This document shows, one piece after another, positions 33,943 to 44,829 of a stretch of DNA of 64,000 nucleotides. Numbering within the stretch: position 1 is the stretch's first letter; the number at the start of each line of letters is the position of its first letter. The notes under the pieces were generated by a model. It did not search any database. It was not told the DNA's origin and saw only the letters and a program-made list of their open reading frames with translations. Source of the stretch: Anaspis maculata (lineage: Eukaryota > Arthropoda > Insecta > Coleoptera > Scraptiidae); contig OX421963.1 in the NCBI GenBank assembly GCA_949128115.1, forward strand, positions 39,167,979-39,231,978, given 5' to 3'. The translations under genes were made by a program, and so were the position numbers.

Positions 33943-34438
33943 TGTTACGATATCTCGCGTACGGGTTCGAATACAATTGAGACGATCGATTTAAAACACA
34001 CACTGTTTATTTCTGCGTACTACAATAATACACGCCAACAATTATTTACTTGGAATATCGCTCGCTGTCTCTTCCAATTCAATACTGCCGCGAGCTGCCG
34101 GCTGATGTCTTATATAAGGCCTCCGAATAGTGTTCCCGAACTTTCTGTCTACTTCCAGCAAACTCCATAGTGGCCTGGCATATGCGGTTCTAGACCATTC
34201 CTGAATAATCACACACGTCACCCGTATAATTCTGCCAGGGTGAGGAACGGCGCCTCCGCCAAAATGGACAGATAGATCTTTCTCGATCGAGCATTGAAGT
34301 CTCCCCATTAGGTTCCACGTAAACGCGCGCTCTGGAATGCACCAGAACATTCCACACTTCTACACTGCGATCTAATGGCTGGAAGAATCCAGAAAGATCG
34401 AGTGTTTACCAATATGTATGGGATCGCCGCTCGTAACA
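33943..34438 (+). mobile_element. Solo-LTR-like unit (TGTTACGA...TCGTAACA)
   Basis: A 496-base segment starts TGTTACGA and ends TCGTAACA, a perfect 8-base inverted terminal pair of the TG...CA type used by LTR retroelements. A TATATAAGG box at about 34112, in the plus direction, would be the LTR promoter. No gag, pol or second LTR is present, and the five bases on each side do not match, so a clean target duplication is missing. BEL/Pao or Gypsy type cannot be decided. Confidence 0.5.
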
Positions 34439-35539
34439 ATTCTCACTTTTTGGAATTTTGGCCTGGTGTCACAGTGACAAGGTAGTCAAAATTAATCAAA
34501 TCAGTACACTCCGTGTCAAAAGCTTGTAGATACGCGTTTTACAGAGTGCTCCAAACTCACCGTAAGAAAGTCCAAGATAGTTTGGGGATATGCTTCAAAA
34601 GCACTAAAGGTTCGGTAACTCTGGTGCGATAATAAAGGTCGACTCGATTTGGAAAATTCTAAAACTAACAATTGAAAAGTTCAACTGACCAAATCTTACT
34701 CACTGACATACTCGGGAAAAATTACTCGGAAAATGGACTGAAAACAGTGTCCAAAAACCTTATTTGAAAATCTTTTTTCGGGTTATCCACTAGTTTAAAA
34801 AAAAAAAGTTGAAGGTGGGCATTTGACTCCACAAACGAAGTGAAAACGAACCTGAAAGAAGGGTAAGGCACATAAGGTTGGTTAGAGCACACAGGCTGGA
34901 GTTAAAAAACTCTTTGGAATAGCGAGATAAAGCGACAGGCAGGCGTAACTTCCCGAACACACCACCACACCACGCCAGTGCGCCCGACGAAACCATGGCA
35001 ACCGATGAGATTCCTATAGGCCTTCCCATATAGGCGGTTTGCTTTGCTCGCAGCTTGTGCGCAGGTGTTGGCGTATCGAAATTCAAAAATATTCGCCGCG
35101 GTGATGATGGTCGAATTCATACAACGGTAACGAAAAGCGCGCCCACTGGTTCGATTGGTTGTTCTTGGACTTGGTTGCATATGAACTCAACCAATGACGG
35201 CGCCGATACGGGTGAACCTGCGCTCCGAGGACCCCGGTAAATGAAAATGGCTACACGAAAAATGATCATGTTCAGATGCTGAAATGGAAATTTCATTTAA
35301 GTAGATCGCTCTTTTCCGTACCTATATCGACTCAAAATTGTATTAGGAAGAGAATAGTGGTAGAACAATTTCTGTAAAATGTGCGGTTTCCAATAAACCT
35401 TTATCGCACTCCCGTCATCCACTTAATTCAAATGTTGTGTGGCAATCGAAAATAAAATTTGCGGATTATCCATATATATCCGATAGTAGTTGTAAAAATA
35501 ATTTCACACCAACGCAACGGGACCATGTGTAAAATGGAG

Positions 35540-36642
35540 TTTTTAAGCAATAACATAGGGTATCTTTTGGCGGTAATATCGCCTATTTCCGTTTCGGTAT
35601 CACCTTACTGTGACACATTGATTTTGGTAAACTTTGAAGGGCCATAACTTCATTTTTTCAAATAGCACCCCCTGTTTTTTATTTCTTATCCTTATCAAGC
35701 GTCTTATTTAACATCTTTTTTACGCCTTATGTTTTTTCTCAAAAGTTGATGGTTTGGCAAATAATTTGGTTTTTCTAAAAACTGGACACAAATTTCATCG
35801 ATCAAATTTAGCGTGCAATGAAAATCAACCAATTCCGACAACCAATGTCAAAGTGACTTCTATTGTAGGTCACTTTTAAATTAATTTTGACAAGAAATTT
35901 TGTCATTTTCAACAACAACAACAGTTTTGCAACAGTTTTCACGATTGCAAATGTAGTAGTAAATGTTATTACTATTGATTTGTTGCACTACCTCAATAAA
36001 TAATATTGTTTAATTCCTTGCTCCGACATTTTGAGTTTTTTAATTTTTACATAATAATTTCTTGTCAAAATTAGTTGATGCAGTTTAGATTTAGAATTAG
36101 TTTGATTTTTAAGTTGATTACTTGATCCGGTGCCATGGCCTGCGAGGTCACCTGACTTGACTAACCCGATTTTTTCTTCAGGACTTTGTTTACGATCGGG
36201 TGTATGAAGCTAAAGTCAATACCAGGGAAAATATAAAAGAAATAATTTGAGAGGCTTTCCGTAGCATTCTTTATTTTCACTTGATAATTTTTTGTCAAAA
36301 TTTAAAAGTGACGTACAATAGAAGTCACTTTGACATTGGTTGCCAGAATTAGTCGATTTTCATTGCACGCTAAGTTTAATCGATGAAATTTGTTTCCAGT
36401 TTTTAGAAAAACCGAATTATTTTCAAAACTATCAACTTTTGAGAAAAAACATAAGAGGCAAAAAAGATGTGAAATGAGACGCTTGATACGAATAAAGAAT
36501 AAAAAACAGGGAGTGATATTTGAAAAAATGAAGTTATGGCCCTTCAAAGTTTACCAAAATCAATGTGTCACAGCAAGGTGATACCGAAACGGAAATAGGC
36601 TATATTACCGCCAAAAGATACCCTATGCTATTGCTTAAACAT
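35540..36642. mobile_element. 1.1-kb foldback element
   Basis: Left GTTTTTAAGCAATAACATAG and right CTATGCTATTGCTTAAAC are complementary. Arms then match over more than 150 bases (GCGGTAATATCGCC / TATATTACCGCC, GGGCCATAACTTCATTTTTT / AAAAAATGAAGTTATGGCCC) and resume inside (CGATCAAATTTAGCGTGCAA / TTGCACGCTAAGTTTAATCG) to a centre near 36090. The ends lack the CAGGGTG motif seen in other foldbacks here. Confidence 0.78.
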
Positions 36643-37040
36643 GAGCAAAGTCCCAACTTGATAACCTAAAAACCAAGTGCCTTGCGATTTATTTAGTAAG
36701 TGCCTACAAACGTATTAATTTTTAGAAAAAAATTAATAACTTCTGAACAGTTGAAGCAAATTGCAAAAACTAAACGAATTTGTAATGCCTGAAAAAGGGC
36801 AAATCCAAATATGCAAAAATATACAGAGAGTGTCATTTAAAAAAGCTCGTTCAAAAACTGCTCTGCAAAAATGGGGCACCCTGTATAGAGCAAAATAATT
36901 TTACAAACTGCACTTTGACCTCCCGTTTGCAGTGCCGTTTGGTTCATTTTGATATCATTAATGGCGTAGTAGGTGTAATTGAGCTCGCACATATCAATGA
37001 CTCACCCTGTATATTCCTCTTATTAAAATAAATACACTTT

Positions 37041-37366
37041 GGGCGTTTTCCATTTACCGACACAAGTCGACTTGTGTCGACACAAATCGACGTGTCGACA
37101 CAAATGCGTTCCATTTGATCTGTGTTCCTTTGTCTCATGGACACAAGCTAAAGGTGCGTTCAGTCAGCTTATTTAGCCGCAATTTTAATTTTAGCCTTAA
37201 GCGCTGCATCGCTTATTGGCTGTTCCGAGGAGGCTGGTTCATAAGAGCCAATGGGCGTCGCTGCGCTTGCGACTGAAATTAAAACTTGCGGCTAAATAAG
37301 CTGACAGAACGCACCTTAACACAAGCTGACACAAACCGACACAAATATTTTAAATGGAAAGCGCCC
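37041..37366. mobile_element. MITE with GGGCGTTTTCCATTTA ends, interrupted by another MITE
   Basis: GGGCGTTTTCCATTTACCGA at the left and TTTAAATGGAAAGCGCCC at the right are complementary, each bordered by TTT, a possible 3-bp target duplication. The interior is made of GACACAAGTCGACTTGTGTC-type palindromes. It is split by the insertion at 37152-37316. Confidence 0.7.
37152..37316. mobile_element. 165-bp PIF/Harbinger-like MITE nested in the MITE above
   Basis: Ends AGGTGCGTTCAGTCAGCTTA and TAAGCTGACAGAACGCACCT, with TAA repeated directly on both sides (37149-37151 and 37317-37319). A 3-bp TAA duplication with AGG..CCT ends is the PIF/Harbinger pattern. It is clearly younger than the element it interrupts and is related to the unit at 43492-43986. 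Confidence 0.78.
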
Positions 37367-37928
37367 TTTTTGGCCGAGAATTCCGCCGTCAACTGTCAAG
37401 ATGCTGTCAACAATACTGTCAAAAAAACCGGCGCATGCTTCCCTCACATGAAGAGGGCAGGAACTACCCTATTCAGCTACCAACACTGTTCTAACCAACT
37501 TTTACGTACACCAGACCAGTGTATTGTCAATTGTATTTTATTAATTTCTTGTATTCATTTATCACTGAAGAAAAATAATATCGGTACTACCTATGGAGAG
37601 CAAGAATCAAGCTATATGACTTTGCGTTATCGAATTCACAAAAAAGACTTAAAGTTCAGACAGAAAACCGACAGATCATGCTCACTTGTGTAATTAAATA
37701 TTATCAGTGGCATAGGTAGGTAATCATTACTGCAAAACAAACTGTAAAAAAAACGATAGGATAGGTCGAGGAGCGCTGATAGCCGAGAATACTTGATCAT
37801 ACTTGAATTTTCCACAGCAGCCAAACCTGGAGAACGGCTCCTTCTCCAATTTGTACCTCATCAGTCGCACAAAAATTGCCGTCGTCGAAGGTTGGAGAAT
37901 AACAAGGTTAAAAATACATCATTTCAGG

Positions 37929-40900
37929 ATGGGTGTGTTTTGGAAGATCGTTGCCGTATCAATATTCGCAATAATCGGCTATAAAATCCATGAACTGAGT
38001 CAAGTGCCTCCCCTACCGAAGCTGGAGGACACCTGGTGGGGTCCCAGAGACCCAGCCAAAGAAGATACATCGATCAAGCCATTCAAGATAAACGTACGGA
38101 ATGAAGTGAGTACGATTGTTGTATGTTACGTTCTTTCACCGAACAAGCAATAATAAAATGAATAAATGTGAGATTATCTTGAAAATAATTGACCTTGAAT
38201 GTATAATTTGTTGCGGTGCCTAATTAGTATTTGGTATACACTATTACACAATGGTAAGAAATTGGTATTACCGTGATACCGTTTATAATTTATAGCTGTA
38301 CCCTCGGTTGTACCCGAAACAAGTACGGAAAGGGAAGAAATTTTTGTTCATAATCACCAAAGTAATAGATTTATTACATCATGTTTAAGGGAACAGGAAA
38401 TGGCTCATTACAAACTCTTCGGGAAAATTAAGGAATGATAATTGTGTAGTAGTATTTTCAACCAGTGTGTGCAACCGTTCTGACCAAACAGTCGATTTTT
38501 CAAATTTCAACTCTTGAACGCCCGTTAACTACATGATTAGGAATAAAATAGTATACAAACCACTATGTGAGCCTCATTAGGCTCTGGCTTTGCCTTACCT
38601 TGGCGCTTCGCGTTGCTTTTGTGTATCTTATTGGCCCTTGCCTGTAATACCACGCTTCCGACCTCGGTATGTAATATACAACACATACTTGCTAACTATA
38701 GAGTGCCAAAAAAACTTGCGCTTGTCCCACATAAAGAAAAATTATTTGGTAGAAAGTATAAATAGGTATAATTTTTGAAGTGAAACTTCTATTCTCGCGC
38801 CTAGATCACAACACACCACTAACGCAGAACCACACATGGGAGTGAAATTGCTTGATAGCATCAGTGGTTGTAACGAACGCCTGTAACGATGTGCTGTAAC
38901 GTTGTCTTGTCTGACCTTGGGGTGACCAGCGTCGTCCCAGGAAATGAAAGAATAAGCTGTTGCAGCGTTCGCCGCGTTCGGTTCTATTTTTTACTAATCG
39001 CCGACACTGGACTGCTCTTCGTGTTGTCGTACTGTTGGCCCGACAAGAATGGCTCTCGACTTGGCTTGAATAGATTCGAGTGGATGTGATTTATTATAGG
39101 GATAGGGAGGTATATTCAGGGCCGGGCCTAGCAGGCGTGCAGTGCGTTTTGGCGCGCATTCGAGTACGGCAGGCGGCAAGTCATAGGGGCGGTAATATAA
39201 TAATTAATAGTGCTATTCTGTAAAAAATAACATTCCATAAACGCTTTGTTATGTAAAAATTCGTGTCGGCCATTGGCTGTTGCCTAGGTAATAACAACGT
39301 AACAGAGCCTTTATGGAATGTAATTTTTTAGAGAATCGCACCATTAGTTGAATTTCGAAGGATTCTTTTCATTCCCGCATTTGGTGGGGCTCTCCACTGC
39401 CGAGCGCAGCGAGAAAAGAAATAAAAGAAGTCTAATCGTGAAAAAATCATGTCGAAAGTACTCTGCCCTTTGAGTGACTAATAACAATAATAATAATAAT
39501 AAGATTGATTATAAGAAAAACAAGATGATACAAACCGTGAGGGAGTGGAGCGGGAGTACGAAAAGAACACCTCTTCGAACGCTTTGTTTGATTTAATTTA
39601 GGTAGGTAGGCACAGTGGTAGAATTTAAAAGCACACCAACTAACTCAACTCTACAAAATCAAGAAGCAGATTGTCATTATTGTGATTGCGTTGTCAAACG
39701 CAATTTCGACGGCTAAAGTTCGCCTCTGTACATAACGTGCGATCAACAAAAAAAAAACAAAACATTCAGGGTTGGCTTTGATGTCGAAAAATTCGGTCAT
39801 TCAGCTAATCGGTCGCTACAATCGATTGATAATTTGTTTACAAAGCCAGCCCTATTTTTTTATCGGGATCGCACTGTATACAAATAATCATGGTTTTGAT
39901 TCTGTTCTAATCGAGGTGTTCAGATTCCTGTATTTTATTCATATTAGGTTATTCACAATACTAAGTCGAATTAGCTGAGCCTTTAAAAATTGCTTGAGCT
40001 TGTGGATAGGATAGGATAGCTCCACTGGGGAGCACATAATATGTGCGGACGTTCCTTCAAATCAAGCTGAAACGTCGGTATAATCTCAAAATAACGCTGT
40101 TTCGTAAGTTGTGGAGATATCAAGATTCCAAGCTATTCAATAAAATTGCACATTTCTTTCTTCAGAATGATACCAACACTCCTTTCCGTACATCACATTA
40201 TAGTCATTTTCTTTTATTTAGTATCTAGGTAGTACTACAATGGTAGTACTTAGCATATCCAGCAACAGAAACTGATCTGAAAATTGTACGTAATTTTCTA
40301 CATCTTGTCAATTTTTCAGTCGTTTCCTATCAATATTATATTTTTCGTTTAGTACGTTCAACCCTAGTGTGATTCTAGTTGGCGGGAGTCTTGTCACGCA
40401 ACGCTGCCGCAAAGGAGAAATTCGGGAAATCATAGCTCACTCAAATCACACTAGGGTTGAACCCAGTAGGTAAGCGTAGCTTGATTATTTTTTTTTAATT
40501 TATATTTATCAGGTACTAACTGACCTTAAACAACGACTGTCAACCGCCCGTCCATTCACGCCGCCCCTTGAAGGGATTCAACAGCAATACGGTATCAATA
40601 CCAACCTTCTCAGGGATATAATCGAATTCTGGAAAACGAAATATGATTGGCGGGAGCGCGAAAAATTCCTCAACAAATTCCCCCAATTCACCGTTAGCGT
40701 CCAAGGCCTGCGTCTCCACTACATCCACGTGAAACCAAGCAACTCCCAAGGCCTTAAAGTGGTACCCCTTCTTCTGCTCCACGGCTGGCCGGGATCCGTC
40801 CGCGAATTCTACGAAATTATTCCTCTGTTGACGACAGCACAAAAAGGACGAAACGTAGTTTTTGAAGTGATAGTCCCATCACTTCCAGGCTACGGTTTCT

Positions 40901-42241
40901 CAGAAGCGGCAGTCAGACCTGGCTTGGGTGCAGCACAAATGGCCGTGGTGTTAAAAAATCTAATGAAAACGCTCGGATTCGACAAGTACTACATCCAGGG
41001 AGGAGATTGGGGTGCTATAATTGTGAGTCACATGGCCACTTTGTTCCCATCAAACGTCTTGGGAGTCCATTCGAACATGTGTTTCGTCAACACTCCGCTG
41101 GGAAATTTAAAAATCATGTTGGGTAGTTTTTGGCCTTCATTGGTTGTTGAGAAAGAACACGAGGATGAGGTTTATCCCTTATCCGAGAAGTATTCTTATC
41201 TAATTTTAGAATCAGGATATATGCATTTGCAAGCTACCAAACCTGATACAATCGGAGTTGGACTCAATGATTCCCCAGTGGGTTTGGCTGCGTATATTCT
41301 GGAAAAATTCACCACTTGGACAAAGAAAGAATGGAAAGATCGTGCCGATGGCGGTTTGACTGAGAAATACACTTACACTGATCTTCTGGATAATGTCATG
41401 ATCTACTGGGTCACTGGAAGTATCACCACCTCGGTCAGACTATATTCTGAAACTTTCAACAAGGCTCAATTTGGGCTTGGTATTGATAGGTGAGTCCCTA
41501 TTTTCCTACCATGAGGCTTCAGCAGTTCGTGTTTTGCACCTTGATGAATGATGGAACCTTTTCTCATACTACATTATGTAATCAAATCATGTTGATATCT
41601 TTGTCAACAATGATGGTTACCTGCAGTGCAGTGCAGTGCAACAATGGTTACCTGCAGTGACCATTCCTCAAACTGAGGAGCATTTGCCCCCGTTGTAAAG
41701 TTTTTTTTTGGTGTGATATAACTTTTATCAGCGATAGCTTCCAATAGATGTGTCCCGAAATGTCATTGGTCTTGGGGACAATACCTGGCCGTAATTTGGC
41801 CGTATTGATTAGATAGAGTCCGATCCTTGCCAAGAAGCTACCCGAAATTGGACCTATCTAGATTGGAAATTGAAATAAATAATCATTTCGAGCGGTCGTG
41901 CGATTATGCATCAAATGGTAAGCCTTAATGAGTATTCATTTAGATGAAAGATGAAATGATGAAAAAATGATGGCAAATCTTTCCATGCACCAATGCTATC
42001 GCTAATTGAAAGGTATCACACAAAAAAAAAACACCCTATACAAGAAGTACATACCTACATATTCAATATAGCGGTCTTTCTCAAAATTGTGAATTGCAGT
42101 ACCTAAGTTTTGAGAGTAAAAACGTATATACGTGATTTGACTCAAATTCCGCTTTTGAGGCGGTCGACCAGGCAACGCAGGAAAGAATATGAATTAAGTC
42201 GCACACATACTTTTTCACTGCAATAGCTAACCCAATTCATA

Positions 42242-42305
<64 letters not shown>

Positions 42306-42546
42306 GAAAATACCCAGTACTTAACGATTTGTATTTTCCAGCATTCCAGTCACAGTACCTAGCAGCTGTGTTAGATTCGCCAATGAACTAGGCTACTACC
42401 AACCCCCTTCCATCCTAAAAAGCAAGTATCTGAACTTGGTCCAAGCCACCAACTATAACGACGGAGGCCACTTTGCTGCATTTGAAGTACCAAAGCTTCT
42501 AGCAGATGATATTTACTCAGGAATCGAGAAGATGTTGAAGACGTGA
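37929..42546 (+). CDS. JHEH: Juvenile hormone epoxide hydrolase (microsomal epoxide hydrolase family)
   Basis: Three exons, 37929-38105, 40513-41489 and 42342-42546, give 452 residues, the usual JHEH length. The ATG follows a TTTCAG acceptor directly, so the 5' UTR is probably spliced. Residues 4-20 are hydrophobic (FWKIVAVSIFAIIGY) and act as a membrane anchor. A WWGPRD motif follows, typical of the N-terminal epoxide hydrolase domain. The alpha/beta-hydrolase fold carries HGWPGS (149-154, oxyanion hole), GGDWG with nucleophile Asp224, an acid at Glu400 (FANEL) and GGHFAAFEVP with base His428, which closely parallels Asp226/Glu404/His431 of mammalian mEH. It hydrates the epoxide of juvenile hormone to the diol in the ER membrane and may also act on other epoxides. 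Intron 2 contains a long AAT microsatellite and intron 1 a MITE. Convergent with Nup205. The JHEH rather than generic mEH label is family inference. Confidence 0.93.
39209..39342. mobile_element. 134-bp MITE, second well-preserved copy, in JHEH intron 1
   Basis: Same length and nearly the same sequence as 31953-32086: GTGCTATTCTGTAAAAAATA at the left, GTCGGCCATTGGCTGTTGCC inside, TTTTTTAGAGAATCGCACC at the right. It lies within an intron in the same relative orientation as the 31953 copy. Confidence 0.85.
40353..40463. repeat. Short inverted repeat with GTTCAACCCTAGTGTGATT arms
   Basis: GTTCAACCCTAGTGTGATT at the left and AATCACACTAGGGTTGAAC at the right are exact complements. The interior GGCGGGAGTCTTGTCACGCA is complementary to the segment around 6826-6850 (GCGTGGCGAGACTCCCAGCC), so the intron 4 sequence of MAN1B1 holds a partial second copy. 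It sits immediately upstream of JHEH exon 2. Confidence 0.65.
42242..42302. repeat. (AAT)n microsatellite
   Basis: About 20 uninterrupted AAT repeats in JHEH intron 2, about 40 bases upstream of the last exon. Confidence 0.95.
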
Positions 42547-42600
42547 TTGCAGCAGTATTTGTTTTTTTTTTGTTACTCATTTCATTGAAATATGTTGTTA

Positions 42601-42606
42601 AATAAA
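42601..42606 (+). terminator. Polyadenylation signal of JHEH
   Basis: AATAAA lies 55 bases after the JHEH stop codon on the same strand, a normal position for a short 3' UTR. Confidence 0.65.
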
Positions 42607-43217
42607 CTGTCACATAATATGGTGACGACGACAAACACTAAAATTGTCTCTCGCTTTAGGTTTTGTTTTAAAATAGCTATATTCGGGAAACTTGTTAGAG
42701 TAATACTAACCCTGACCCCTGTCCACCAACTGAAAAATAGGGAAATAGCCTTACTTTCATACAGTGAGATACAAAAATAATTTGTCTTGGTCAAAAGTGT
42801 TCCTGATGGCCACTTAGCTCAAATATGTAGACGGCAATTTTCTCATTTCAAGATCACCTTTGACCAATGTGATCTTGATGTCACGACACTTTGAAGGATA
42901 GATTTGGTCATCAGGGGGTAAAAAACGTCACATCCTTTCAGCAAAACACCCAAACCCTCTATCTGCAAATTTTCAAGTGAAATGCCCACTACACCTAAAT
43001 TGCATCCATCCATTGACTACCGTTTGAGACTTTTTTTTCTGCTTCAGTTATTCACCACCTGTATAAAACTTTTGCCACAAATTCAAGCTTGCCACCCGGC
43101 AAGGTGTCGTTCCTGACCATACAAGAAATGCATTCAACATCCACATGGTCACTGTGCTTCGCTTCTTAACACAAAATTCCACAGAATTACATAAGATCCT
43201 GAACTAATAGCGGGTCT

Positions 43218-43440
43218 TTACGGAAAAAAAAGGACGAACTGATACAGCGACTTATCTTCGGAAATGTACATGGTGAAACTGATGATACCATTCAAGATGC
43301 TTGGCATCTGCATCTCCGGTATTTTTGGTGATTGAATCCTCCAGAATATGTTACCAGTCCACAGTCCATCCAAACCACCGGCGGATCCAGGTGGAAATGA
43401 ATTTATGGCTCTTGTCATTTCCTTGTCAAGTTATGGCAGA
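43218..43440 (-). pseudogene. Non-LTR retrotransposon reverse-transcriptase fragment
   Basis: On the minus strand a short frame reads RAINSFPPGSAGGLDGL, the motif that opens the reverse-transcriptase domain in many insect LINE-type elements (SFP.GSAGGLDGL). It then degenerates, with a frame break just upstream and loss of any recognisable downstream RT motifs. This is a dead 5' scrap of an RT domain; clade (RTE-, Jockey- or R1-like) is not decidable from so little. Confidence 0.6.
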
Positions 43441-43491
43441 AAGTACTGAACTTAAAGGGGCTTCGAGGTAGAAAACAGGCATGAGGGTGAA

Positions 43492-43986
43492 GGTGGGTTT
43501 AGTCAGCTTGGTTTTAGTTTTAGTCGTAGTCGTTGTCGTAAATTTGAAAGTAGAAAGCACGCGTCATATGCGCGGCGTTCATACAGAGTTTTAGTTTTTA
43601 TTTTAGTCGTAAGAATTCCGAACTTTGTCGTAAGATACCGACTTGCAGGTTGCATAATTACCGGTATAAGGCATGAGCATGGATGGTGATGGTAATGGGT
43701 TGTATGTATTAATAAAAAAATAGCATAAGCATTTGCTTCGATTTCAGAGGAGTTGTACTCCTCATAAATGTAAGCAAATACTTATTTATGCTTATTTTTT
43801 TACGAGTTTTTATATTAATACTACCCATTATGAACACGGACCGTATGAAGATGAAGGTTCGCGCAGTATCATTTGAGCTCCTATTGGTCAATTCTTACGA
43901 CTAAATCTTACAGTATGAACGCTCTTCTCTGTTACGACAACGACTAAAACTAAAACAGCGACTAAATAAGCTGACTGAACCCACCT
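43492..43986. mobile_element. Harbinger-like element, 3-bp TGA duplication
   Basis: Left AGGTGGGTTTAGTCAGCTTG and right AAGCTGACTGAACCCACCT are complementary ends, flanked by TGA at 43489-43491 and 43987-43989. Inner arms GTCGTAGTCGTTGTCGTAA / TTACGACAACGACTAAAAC also pair. The termini resemble those of the nested MITE at 37152. The middle contains its own inverted pair (GTATTAATAAAAAAATAGCA / GCTTATTTTTTTACGAG), perhaps another insertion. Confidence 0.72.
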
Positions 43987-44029
43987 TGAGAAGGACGCTT
44001 CTCATTACTTTGTCGCCTGGAGCAAGAAT

Positions 44030-44458
44030 GTCATCAGACAGAAGTCAAAGAGTCTTAAGAGCAAAACACCAGTGGGTAGGCAACCCAGTTGTACAATTCA
44101 GTTTTTTGCCGTTATTCCGAAAATACAGGAACGAACTCAATTCCCGACCGCATACCGACATTTACATTAAGGTTCTTCAGATTTCGGCATCACTTTTGTG
44201 AAGTTTTTTGCTTGCATTTTCACGAAAAATGCAGACTGAAAAAATAACGTGTATTCTGCGAATTTGAGTTTTAATGGGTGCAAAAAAAAGCTCTTCTAAA
44301 ATATGAAGAATTATAAAGTCAAATGTCATTATGCTGAAAACAGTTGAATGTCTCTCATGCTTTCCCAGATAAAAGCAATAATCTGTGAAATTGTATAACC
44401 AGGTTGCCTACCCACTGGTGTTTGCTCTTAAAACCTCACGACTATCACCATCAGATAA
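44030..44458. repeat. Inverted-repeat element
   Basis: CTTAAGAGCAAAACACCAGT then GGGTAGGCAACCCAGTTGTACAATT at the left are complementary to AATTGTATAACCAGGTTGCC and ACTGGTGTTTGCTCTTAA at the right. The outer ends are TCATCAGA and ACCATCAGAT-like and not clearly defined. Confidence 0.7.
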
Positions 44459-44829
44459 TTTGGCTTCTATCATTTTTCATTTTTCCAACGCTAATATTAT
44501 CTGGGGACCCAACGTTCGTATTTTTTCTTTTGATAAGAGGATTTCCGTACTGAATCTGACCACCCTGCCATTGATAATATGGCAGGGTGGTAATATGGCA
44601 GGGTGGTACTGTTAGAACAACCTGTATAATAGGTGCAACGGTAAACAGTCTACTCATCTGCACTCCGAGAATGCGTTCATGAGACTCACGCGTGAGGACT
44701 TTGCTACTTGTTTTGTAAGGCTTAAAATCAACTATTTTTTCTTAAATCAATCCCTTTGAAAATGATCAAAAAACTTATTTAATATAAAATATAAACTTAC
44801 TCTACTCATTAAAACAAATGTTTAGTTTT

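Larger units (their letters stand above)
29987..37928. other. Gene-poor region with repeats up to the JHEH gene
   Basis: Apart from the promoter candidate at 30485 and the repeats listed, I see no supportable gene. The GC-richer stretch at 34840-35240 has open frames on both strands without motifs or splice support. Bases 37800-37928 contain the JHEH 5' UTR: a TTTCAG acceptor directly precedes its start codon, and AACAAG|GTTAAA upstream is a possible donor but lies too close to be certain. Confidence 0.45.
42547..44829. other. Convergent intergenic space between JHEH and Nup205
   Basis: Contains both 3' UTRs, a LINE fragment (43218-43440), a Harbinger-like MITE (43492-43986) and an inverted repeat (44030-44458). 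Near 44560-44615 CCACCCTGCCATTGATAATATGG and its complement form a short hairpin with CAGGGTGG twice. No further gene seen. Confidence 0.55.

Noticed and set aside
34902..35240. Overlapping frames on both strands in a GC-richer block
   Set aside because: No consistent coding strand, no motif, no splice-bounded exon. Left as unexplained GC-rich DNA.
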